NCBI GenBank assembly: GCA_018898235.1
Contig: JAHIJU010000302.1
Span: 1 to 5,179 of the forward strand
Reading direction: 5' to 3'
Length of the DNA: 5,179 nucleotides
Source of the DNA: Actinomycetota bacterium
Lineage (GTDB): Bacteria > Actinomycetota > Actinomycetes > Actinomycetales > Cellulomonadaceae
Shown: piece by piece, positions 1 through 4,873 of the stretch
Layout of the letters: each line of letters opens with the position of its first letter
How positions within the stretch are numbered: position 1 is the stretch's first letter
Program-made: the position numbers and the translations under genes
Notes under the pieces: generated by a model
What the model was told of the DNA's origin: nothing
The model's database searches: none
What the model saw: the letters and a program-made list of their open reading frames with translations, nothing else

Positions 1-1
1 C

Positions 2-292
2 CGGATGCGCTCCGAACGACTGCTTGGGGCCGCCCGGCTGCTCAAAGACACCGCTCGCGTCCACGCGCGGCTCGGTCGCCTGCTGATGGAAACGCGCGCG
101 AGCGGCCGCGACCCGCTGCGCGCGCGGACGGACCTGCTCGCCGCCGCCCAGGGGCTCGACCCGTACGCCGCGGCCGATGAGGGCTGGCAGGCCCAGAGCC
201 TGGTGCTGCTGCTCAGGTCGATGGTGGTGGACCTGCTGCAGGTCGCGGGGGCGGACCCGGGCCAGGCCCGTGCGGTGCTGCCCGAGCTGTGA
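2..292 (+). CDS. Unrecognised protein, C-terminal part (possibly FUSC-like membrane protein tail)
   Basis: The reading frame is open from the window edge to a TGA at 290-292. The ATG at 5 is probably internal, because no ribosome binding site can be seen and the frame continues upstream. The visible 95 or so residues are soluble-looking and helical, rich in Ala, Arg and Leu, with no membrane segment. A hydrophobic stretch near the end (QSLVLLLRSMVVDLLQVAG, about residues 64-82) resembles, from memory, the C-terminal helical tail of actinobacterial FUSC / aromatic-acid-exporter proteins, but this is a weak resemblance and not an assignment. It could equally be a small independent protein. The next gene starts about 88 bases downstream on the same strand; the gap holds only short GC-rich inverted repeats and no clear terminator. 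Confidence 0.55.
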   Translation, partial: RMRSERLLGAARLLKDTARVHARLGRLLMETRASGRDPLRARTDLLAAAQGLDPYAAADEGWQAQSLVLLLRSMVVDLLQVAGADPGQARAVLPEL

Positions 293-379
293 GCCCGCCC
301 GCCGGCGGTCGGGGCGCCGTCGGGCGCAGGACGCTCGACGGCTCGGCAACGTCCGGTGCCACCGCATAGGCTTCGCCGC

Positions 380-721
380 GTGATCGCGATCTTGCAGGTG
401 TGGCTCTTCCTGGCCTTCTACGCGGCGATCTTCGCCCTGTGCGTGTGGGCGCTGGTCGACTGCCTGCGGCGCCCGACGGCTGCGTTCGTCTCGGCGGGCA
501 AGCGCACCAAGGGGCTGTGGACCGCCGTGCTCGCGGTGGCCGCGGTGGTCTCGTTCATCGCCGTGCCGATCCCGGGTGGGTACTCCCTGGGCGGCGGCAC
601 CTTCGGCTTCCTGTCGCTGCTCGCGGCCGTGGCCGCCGTCGTCTACCTGGTCGACGTACGGCCGGCCGTGCAGCCGTACTCGCGGCGCAAGGGGCCGCGC
701 GGCCCGAGCTCCGGCTGGTGA
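380..721 (+). CDS. DUF2516 family small membrane protein
   Basis: A 113-residue protein with three predicted membrane segments, at about residues 5-26, 46-64 and 75-91. Between the first two is a basic loop (LRRPTAAFVSAGKRTKGLW). The pattern of WALVDCLRRP after segment 1, a K-x-TKxLW start to segment 2 and YLVDVRPAV after segment 3 matches the actinobacterial DUF2516 family, whose function is unknown. I chose the GTG at 380 because it places the start directly before segment 1, as in the family, with a weak TAGG about 9 bases upstream. An in-frame GTG at 356 would add MPPHRLRR and is less likely. The stop overlaps the dtd start by four bases (GTGA), so the two are probably translated from one message. 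The tail after residue 97 is short and basic. The family call is from recall of conserved sequence, not a search. Confidence 0.85.
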   Translation: MIAILQVWLFLAFYAAIFALCVWALVDCLRRPTAAFVSAGKRTKGLWTAVLAVAAVVSFIAVPIPGGYSLGGGTFGFLSLLAAVAAVVYLVDVRPAVQPYSRRKGPRGPSSGW

Positions 722-1152
722 GAGCGGTCGTTCAGCGGGCCACCCGGGCGCAGGTCCGGGTGGCCGACGAGGTGGTCGGTGAGCTCACGGGCGCCGGTCT
801 GGTGGTGCTGGTCGGGGTGACACCCGGCGATGGTCCGGCCCAGGTGGAGCATCTGGCGCGCAAGGTCGCCGAGCTGCGGATCCTGCGGGACGAGCGCTCG
901 GCCGTGGACGTCGGCGCCGGGGTGCTCGTGATCAGCCAGTTCACGCTGTACGCCGACACCCGCAAGGGGCGGCGGCCGACCTGGAACCAGGCGGCGCCGG
1001 GGTCGGTGGCCGAACCGCTGGTGGACGCCTTCGTCGAGGCGCTGCGGACGCGGGGGCTGCCCGTCTCCACCGGCCGGTTCGGTGCCGACATGCAGGTCGA
1101 GCTGGTCAACGACGGTCCGGTGACGATCCTGCTGGAGTCGGTGCCCGACTGA
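718..1152 (+). CDS. dtd: D-aminoacyl-tRNA deacylase (DTD)
   Basis: This cytoplasmic homodimeric enzyme hydrolyses D-amino acids (and glycine mischarged on tRNA-Ala) from tRNA, clearing them before translation. The 144-residue length is normal for the family. It begins MRAVVQRATRAQV, the usual N-terminal strand, and carries both signature motifs: SQFTLYAD at residues 73-80 and NDGPVT at 131-136. The latter holds the Gly-cisPro pair (G133-P134) that gives chiral selectivity. TGRFGADMQV at 118-127 is also typical. The shortened loop LRDERSAVDVGAG (56-68), lacking the GKMN seen in E. coli, is as I recall it in actinobacterial members. The frame is open further upstream to about 400, but that part is the DUF2516 gene read out of frame; GTG at 718 gives the canonical N-terminus. 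No good ribosome binding site precedes it, so translation is probably coupled to the overlapping upstream gene. Its stop lies 3 bases from the stop of the convergent LacI gene, and TGAgccTCA forms a tiny palindrome. Confidence 0.95.
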   Translation: MRAVVQRATRAQVRVADEVVGELTGAGLVVLVGVTPGDGPAQVEHLARKVAELRILRDERSAVDVGAGVLVISQFTLYADTRKGRRPTWNQAAPGSVAEPLVDAFVEALRTRGLPVSTGRFGADMQVELVNDGPVTILLESVPD

Positions 1153-1155
1153 GCC

Positions 1156-2223
1156 TCAGCGGGCCGCCGGCAGCTCCAGGTCCTGCTCGGCGCAGCCGCA
1201 GGTGACCCCGTACTCGATGTCGCAGTCCAGGACCACGTGCCGCACCGGCCGACCGGGGTCGTTGGTGCGTTCGATGAGCAGCTGCAGGGCGCGGGCGGCC
1301 ATCGTGGGCACCGGCAGCACCGCCTTGGTCGGCGAGGGGCCGACCGAGCTGTGCTCGCCGATCGCGTCGAAGGTGACGACGGCGACGTCGCGCGGTACCC
1401 GCAGGCCGAGGCGCGACAGGGCCGTCATCACGCCGGACATCATCCGGTTCCCGGTGGCGAGCACCCCGAACGGCGGCGTGAGCGTGCGGAAGAGCTGGAG
1501 CGCCCCGGCGGCCGCTTCGTCCTGCGACCCGTGCCCGAGGGAGACGGCCGACTCGACGCCGGCGGCCGCGACCGCGTCGGCGAACCCGAGCTGACGGTCG
1601 TGCACCGAGGAGATCGCGGGCTCACCGGACACGAGCGCGAGCCGCTGCAGCCGGTGGTGGCCGATGAGGTGCTCGGTGAGCGTGCGCGCCGCCTCCCGGT
1701 TGCTCACCAGGACCTGGTCGGCCACCTCGGCGAGTCCTTCGGTGGTGCGGTCGAGCACGACGACGGGGATGCGCCGGGCGAGGTCGGTCAGGCCGGGAGC
1801 GCCGGTCGGCAGCACGATGAGCCCGTCCACCCGCTGCTGGCGCATGAGGCGCAGGTAGCGCTCCTCCTTCTCGGGCAGCTCGTCGGAGATGCCGAGCAGC
1901 AGCGCCTGACCGGTGCTGGACAGGCGCCGCTCGAGGTGGTGGGTGAGGCCCGCGAAGAACCCGTTGCGCACATCGGGGATGATCAGCCCGAGGTAGCCCG
2001 AACGGTTGGTGCGCAGCACCCGGGCCCGGCTGTCGGCGATGTAGCCGAGCTCGGAGGCCGCGGCGCGGACCCGGGTGCGCATCTGCTCGGTGACGTACGG
2101 CTCGTCGTTGAGGACCCGCGACACCGTCTTGATCGAGACGCCGGCGGCCTTGGCGATGTCGACGAGGCGCGCCGGCCGCAGGAACCCGGCGCCCTCGTCC
2201 CCCTGCGGGTCACTCCCCCTCAT
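1156..2223 (-). CDS. LacI-family transcriptional repressor, probable regulator of the adjacent sugar locus
   Basis: A 355-residue LacI/GalR repressor. The N-terminal helix-turn-helix spans about residues 19-64 (LVDIAKAAGVSIKTVSRVLN), with recognition-helix residues I31-K32 where LacI has Tyr-Gln. The hinge helix is about 63-71 (ADSRARVLR) and keeps the Leu that wedges into a central CpG step. A periplasmic-binding-protein-like ligand domain follows, with YLGLIIPDVRNGFF (77-90), VDGLIVLP (132-139) and VAVVTFDAIGE (280-290). The C-terminus has Cys at 334, 342 and 344 (TCGC), resembling the SCGC ending of some relatives. The start chosen is ATG at 2223-2221; an in-frame TTG at 2232 would add three residues, and a stop lies just above that. 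No ribosome binding site sits at normal spacing, so the mRNA may be leaderless or translation coupled to the aldolase gene, which ends 39 bases upstream on the same strand. The palindromes at 3278 and 4766 are its likely operators. The ligand is unknown. Confidence 0.95.
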   Translation of the reverse strand: MRGSDPQGDEGAGFLRPARLVDIAKAAGVSIKTVSRVLNDEPYVTEQMRTRVRAAASELGYIADSRARVLRTNRSGYLGLIIPDVRNGFFAGLTHHLERRLSSTGQALLLGISDELPEKEERYLRLMRQQRVDGLIVLPTGAPGLTDLARRIPVVVLDRTTEGLAEVADQVLVSNREAARTLTEHLIGHHRLQRLALVSGEPAISSVHDRQLGFADAVAAAGVESAVSLGHGSQDEAAAGALQLFRTLTPPFGVLATGNRMMSGVMTALSRLGLRVPRDVAVVTFDAIGEHSSVGPSPTKAVLPVPTMAARALQLLIERTNDPGRPVRHVVLDCDIEYGVTCGCAEQDLELPAAR

Positions 2224-2237
2224 GACCCGCAAGGGTA
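2223..2237 (-). promoter_or_regulatory. Candidate -10 element for a leaderless LacI-gene transcript
   Basis: On the minus strand TACCCT (2237-2232) fits the TANNNT actinobacterial -10 pattern and ends 8 bases before the ATG at 2223, as expected if transcription starts at the A of the start codon. No recognisable -35 lies 17 bases further up. The message could instead simply continue from the aldolase gene. An AGGAGG at 2262-2257 is about 33 bases from the ATG, too far to act as its ribosome binding site. Confidence 0.25.
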
Positions 2238-2262
2238 GTCACCGGCCTCGGGCCGCCCCTCC

Positions 2263-3252
2263 TCATCGGGCGACGAAGGGCGCGACCTGGATCTCGGCGG
2301 CGTGCCCGGCCTGGCCGAACACGGCCATCCGCTCGGCGACCATGTCGGTCATCGCGACCCGTCCGGCACGGTTCGCCGGTGCCGGGTCGGCCGAGAGCCG
2401 ATCGGTGTCCAGGTAGGTGCGCAGCGCCGCCATGTAGGCCATGTGGGAGTCCATGCCCTGGTTGATCTTGGTGACGCCGAGCTTGGTCGAGCGGGCCTTC
2501 TCGTCCTCGGGGACGCCCCAGGACTCGGGCAGCGCCCCGCCGTGGGCGTTGATCGTGGCGCGCAGGTCGGCCGGCAGCGAGGACGAGCCGTGCATCACCA
2601 GGTGGGTGCCGGGGACCCGTGCGGCGATGGTCGAGATGAGGTCCATGTGCAGCACGGTGCCGTCGGGCGGGCTGGTGAACTTGTAGGCGCCGTGCGACGT
2701 GCCGATTGCCACCGCGAGCGCGTCGACGCCGGTGCGGGCGACGAAGTCGGCGGCCTGGTCCGGGTCGGCGAGGATGATCTCCTTGAGCGTCCCGCCGCCG
2801 TCCTCGGAGCCGCCGATGGTGCCGAGCTCGCCCTCGACGGAGACGCCGCGTGCGTGTGCGTACGCGACCACCTCCGCGGTGACGGCGACGTTGGCGTCGA
2901 AGCTGGACGGCTGGTGGGTCACCGGGTCGAGCGACCCGTCGATCATGACCGAGGAGAAGCCCGCGTCGATCGCCCGCCGGCAGGTGTCCGCGTCGGGCCC
3001 GTGGTCCAGGTGCACGACGACCGGCACCTGCGGGTAGTGCGCGACGGAGCGCAGCAGCAGGTCCCAGTACAGGTCGTCGGACCCGAACGCCGACGCACCG
3101 GCGATCGTCTGCACGATGACGGGTGAGCTGGTGCGGGCGGCGGCGTCGAGCACGGCCTCGACCTGGACCAGGTCGGTGACGTTGAAGGCGCCGATCCCGT
3201 AGCCGCCGCTGCGGGCGGCGTCGAGGGCCTGGCGAAGTGTGACGAGCGGCAT
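2263..3252 (-). CDS. Class II (zinc) ketose-bisphosphate-type aldolase with altered phosphate site
   Basis: A 329-residue cytoplasmic TIM-barrel aldolase of the class II FBP/TBP family, closest by eye to the CbbA-like branch. It would cleave a phosphorylated ketose to two small carbonyl products. Seen in order: LRQALDAARSGGYGIGAFNV (6-25); HLDHG (81-85) with catalytic D83 and zinc ligand H84; SSVMIDGS (100-107); VEGELGTIGG (139-148) with the conserved Glu pair; GTSHGAYKF (184-192) with zinc ligand H187; and MHGSSS (220-225) with zinc ligand H221. The usual K-x-N-x-D/A/N-T-D/E phosphate motif reads KINQGMD (262-268), and the Ser of Q-x-S near residue 50 is Ile, so the substrate may be unusual. 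The ATG at 3252 is supported by AGGAG at 3262-3258, five bases upstream; an in-frame ATG at 3273 (MPRPGAP...) has no such site. The frame stays open far upstream antisense to the kinase, which is a GC artefact. It is divergent from the kinase and followed by the LacI gene. The family is certain; the substrate is not, and I give no gene symbol for that reason. Confidence 0.93.
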   Translation of the reverse strand: MPLVTLRQALDAARSGGYGIGAFNVTDLVQVEAVLDAAARTSSPVIVQTIAGASAFGSDDLYWDLLLRSVAHYPQVPVVVHLDHGPDADTCRRAIDAGFSSVMIDGSLDPVTHQPSSFDANVAVTAEVVAYAHARGVSVEGELGTIGGSEDGGGTLKEIILADPDQAADFVARTGVDALAVAIGTSHGAYKFTSPPDGTVLHMDLISTIAARVPGTHLVMHGSSSLPADLRATINAHGGALPESWGVPEDEKARSTKLGVTKINQGMDSHMAYMAALRTYLDTDRLSADPAPANRAGRVAMTDMVAERMAVFGQAGHAAEIQVAPFVAR

Positions 3253-3266
3253 GGGAGCTCCTGGTC

Positions 3267-3295
3267 TTGGCATCACTGACAACGTTGTCCAGACT
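3267..3295 (+). promoter_or_regulatory. Candidate promoter for the kinase gene
   Basis: TTGGCA (3267-3272, 5 of 6 matches to TTGACA) is 17 bases from CAGACT (3290-3295). The palindromic operator fills the spacer, so repressor binding would exclude RNA polymerase. An alternative -10 is TAGACC at 3295-3300, part of the 8-mer GACTAGAC that recurs before the binding-protein gene, but that gives poor spacing to any -35. The leader to the ATG at 3352 would be about 50 bases. Confidence 0.4.
3278..3289. promoter_or_regulatory. LacI-type operator, perfect 12-bp palindrome in the divergent promoter region
   Basis: GACAACGTTGTC is a perfect inverted repeat with a central CpG, the form typical of LacI/GalR-family operators in actinobacteria. 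It lies between the aldolase and kinase genes, close to the candidate -10 elements of both promoters, so one bound dimer could silence both directions. A near copy lies at 4766-4777. The adjacent LacI-family protein is the obvious binder (inference). Confidence 0.85.
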
Positions 3296-3320
3296 AGACC
3301 ACGAACGCCGACGCCGTCAC
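3291..3320 (-). promoter_or_regulatory. Candidate promoter for the aldolase (and LacI) genes
   Basis: On the minus strand GTGACG (3320-3315, 4 of 6 matches to TTGACA) is separated by 18 bases from TAGTCT (3296-3291, TANNNT). Transcription would start about 6-8 bases downstream, inside the palindrome at 3278-3289, a classic repression position. The 5' leader would be about 30 bases and includes the aldolase ribosome binding site AGGAG at 3262-3258. Identified by consensus only. Confidence 0.5.
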
Positions 3321-3351
3321 GCTGATCGGCGACCGACCGTGAGGAGCAGCA

Positions 3352-4737
3352 ATGGGGCGCACCGGTGCCAGAGCCGATGAGGTGGTGCTCGGGGTCGACC
3401 TCGGCAGCTCCCGGATCAAGGTCGGGGCCTATGCCCGCGACGGCAGCCAGGTGGCACTGGTCGGGGTGCCGACCCCCATCCGGCGCGCCGCAGGACAGCT
3501 CGACTTCCCCGTGCTGGACATGCTCGCGGCCGTCGACCGGGCGGTGCGCGACCTGGGGCTCGATCGACCGGTGCGCGGCGTCGGGATCGGGGCGATGGGC
3601 GAGGTGGGCACCCTCCTCACCCACGACGGGCTCGCTGACCTGCAGTTTCCTGCCTGGTACGACGAGCGCGGAGCCGACGAGGTCGCGGCGGTCGCCCGTG
3701 AGATCGGGACCCGGCGGCTGGCCGGGCTGACCGGCGGACACGTGCGCACGACCTCGACGCTCGCCAAGCTGGCCTGGTTGCGCGCGACCGGGACCGAGCT
3801 GCGGGGCACCTTCCTGGGCCTGGCCGGCGCGGTCTGCTGGCGGTTGACCGGTGCTGTCGTGCAGGAGGGGTCGCTGGCCGTCACGAGCGGGGGCTTCGAC
3901 CCGTTGCGCGGCTGCGACCTGCCGGAGGTGTGGGCGTCCGCGGGGCTGGGCGACATCGGCCGGCCCGCGGTGCAACCCGTGGGCGGCTCCTCCGTGGCCG
4001 GCGGTCCCGTGGCCCGGACCTGGGGCCTGGTCGAGCAGGCGCGGGTCGTGGTCGCGGGGCACGACCACCTCGTGGCGGCCGTCGGCGCGGGGGTGGGGGT
4101 GCACGAGGTGGCCGACTCGCTCGGTACCGGCGAGCCGGTGCTCGCCGTGGTCGGTCGCGGGCGGGTGCGGGAGGCCGGCGAGGTCGCCGACCTCGTGGAC
4201 CAAGGGTTCACCGTCGAGTCCTGGCCGCCCACCGGCGATCTCACGGTTGCCTGGGAGGGTCTGCGTCCCGGACTTGCGATGGACACGTTCTTGCAGGTCA
4301 GCGACCTTTCTCGGCAGCAGCTCGACGATGCGGCACCGGCGCCGGGCCAGGTCGTGCCGCTGGACGACGCGGCCGTGGTGGCGCTCGAGCGCGGTGAGCC
4401 GGGGGCAGTCCCGTCCGGCCCGACGGGCTGGGCGGCGCTCGTCGACGCCTACGCCCGCCGGGCCCGGGACGGTGAGCTGGCGGTGCGGGCGGCCTCCGGT
4501 GCGTCCGGGCCGGTCGTGCTCACGGGGGGTGGGACCCGGTCGCGGCGCTGGGTCGAGGCCAAGGTGGCGCTGCTCGAGGGACCGGGTGTGCTGGTCCGCA
4601 CGCAGGAGACCGCGGCACGCGGTGCGGCGGCGATGGCGGGTGTCGCGGTCGGGTGGTGGTCCGCGGCCGAGCTGATGCCCGGTCTCGACCGTATGACAAC
4701 GGACAAGCCAGGCCGGAAAGCAACGGACTTTCGGTAA
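3352..4737 (+). CDS. FGGY-family carbohydrate kinase
   Basis: A cytoplasmic ATP-dependent sugar kinase with the two actin-like FGGY domains. The 461 residues are slightly short for a family usually near 480-520. The N-terminal domain has VDLGSSRIKVG (15-25), with the phosphate-loop Asp and Gly, and AWYDERG (101-107), the sugar-contact motif that reads WxDxR in relatives. At the domain junction VVAGHDHLVAAVGAG (233-247) carries the likely catalytic base D238, followed by DSLGTGE (255-261). The C-terminal domain has the nucleotide-binding LTGGGTRSRRW (390-400) and a late TAARGAAAMAG (420-430); the usual RAVLEG-like helix is poorly conserved (ELAVRAASG, 375-383). The ATG at 3352 is set by GAGGAG at 3341-3346, five bases upstream. 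The gene is divergent from the aldolase, whose substrate it presumably makes, and is followed after 136 bases by a sugar-binding lipoprotein gene. The sugar cannot be read from the sequence. The last 15 codons are less GC-rich and contain two CAACGGAC repeats (4697, 4721). Confidence 0.93.
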   Translation: MGRTGARADEVVLGVDLGSSRIKVGAYARDGSQVALVGVPTPIRRAAGQLDFPVLDMLAAVDRAVRDLGLDRPVRGVGIGAMGEVGTLLTHDGLADLQFPAWYDERGADEVAAVAREIGTRRLAGLTGGHVRTTSTLAKLAWLRATGTELRGTFLGLAGAVCWRLTGAVVQEGSLAVTSGGFDPLRGCDLPEVWASAGLGDIGRPAVQPVGGSSVAGGPVARTWGLVEQARVVVAGHDHLVAAVGAGVGVHEVADSLGTGEPVLAVVGRGRVREAGEVADLVDQGFTVESWPPTGDLTVAWEGLRPGLAMDTFLQVSDLSRQQLDDAAPAPGQVVPLDDAAVVALERGEPGAVPSGPTGWAALVDAYARRARDGELAVRAASGASGPVVLTGGGTRSRRWVEAKVALLEGPGVLVRTQETAARGAAAMAGVAVGWWSAAELMPGLDRMTTDKPGRKATDFR

Positions 4738-4740
4738 CGA

Positions 4741-4769
4741 TTCGGTCACCTGCGACAGGGGACTAGACA
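4741..4769 (+). promoter_or_regulatory. Weak candidate promoter for the sugar-binding protein gene
   Basis: TTCGGT (4741-4746) and TAGACA (4764-4769) are 17 bases apart; both are poor matches to consensus. The proposed -10 runs into the operator at 4766-4777, which supports a promoter here more than the hexamers do. The octamer GACTAGAC at 4761-4768 is also found at 3292-3299 in the divergent promoter region. Confidence 0.3.
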
Positions 4770-4777
4770 ACGATGTC
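4766..4777. promoter_or_regulatory. Second LacI-type operator before the sugar-binding protein gene
   Basis: GACAACGATGTC differs by one base from the perfect palindrome at 3278-3289. Both are followed by AG on one strand, giving the shared form GACAACGnTGTCAG (the first site read on the minus strand). It lies 28 bases after the kinase stop and 96 bases before the binding-protein start, showing that this gene probably has its own repressed promoter as well as any read-through from the kinase. Confidence 0.7.
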
Positions 4778-4797
4778 AGGTCTCGCTCACGATGGCA

Positions 4798-4847
4798 CCG
4801 GACGCGGCCCCCCGGTGCGGCACTGCCCGGGGGCCCGCGTGTCCCGG
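4798..4847 (+). promoter_or_regulatory. Strong GC-rich hairpin in the leader of the sugar-binding protein gene
   Basis: ACGCGGCCCCC (4802-4812) pairs with GGGGGCCCGCGT (4829-4840) as 11 base pairs with one bulged C. CCGG (4798-4801) can extend the stem against CCCGG (4843-4847) around small bulges. The 16-base loop can itself fold weakly (GGTG/CACT). No U-run follows, so it is not a textbook intrinsic terminator, although actinobacterial terminators often lack one. It could end kinase transcripts, attenuate entry into the next gene, or stabilise the 5' end of the binding-protein message. The sequence does not decide between these. Confidence 0.6.
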
Positions 4848-4873
4848 ATCACTCAACGATGAGAGGAACCACC

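Noticed and set aside
296..327. Inverted repeats after the first gene (CGCCC/GGGCG and GCGCC-GTCG-GGCGC) as a terminator
   Set aside because: Stems are only about 5 base pairs and alternative, no U-run follows, and such repeats are expected by chance at this GC content.
400..717. Upstream extension of the dtd frame within the DUF2516 gene
   Set aside because: DTD proteins start at the MRAVVQR-like strand, which is encoded from the GTG at 718. The extension has no resemblance to any N-terminal domain and overlaps a real membrane protein gene.
1188..1224. Cys-rich C-terminus of the LacI protein (Cys 334, 342 and 344) as a possible metal or redox sensor
   Set aside because: A terminal SCGC-like ending occurs in many LacI-family proteins as I recall, and no further ligand cluster is visible, so a special sensing role is not supported.
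1237..2238. Long + strand open frame opposite the LacI gene
   Set aside because: Its translation is a biased Arg/Gly/His/Glu-rich sequence without domains, while the minus-strand frame is a complete LacI-family protein. It is a GC shadow.
3253..4770. Minus-strand open frame continuous with the aldolase and antisense to the whole kinase gene (would give an 835-residue protein)
   Set aside because: The extension has low-complexity Pro/Arg/Gly/His composition and no family motif. The aldolase N-terminus at 3252 is canonical with a good ribosome binding site. Such open antisense frames are expected in very GC-rich genes.
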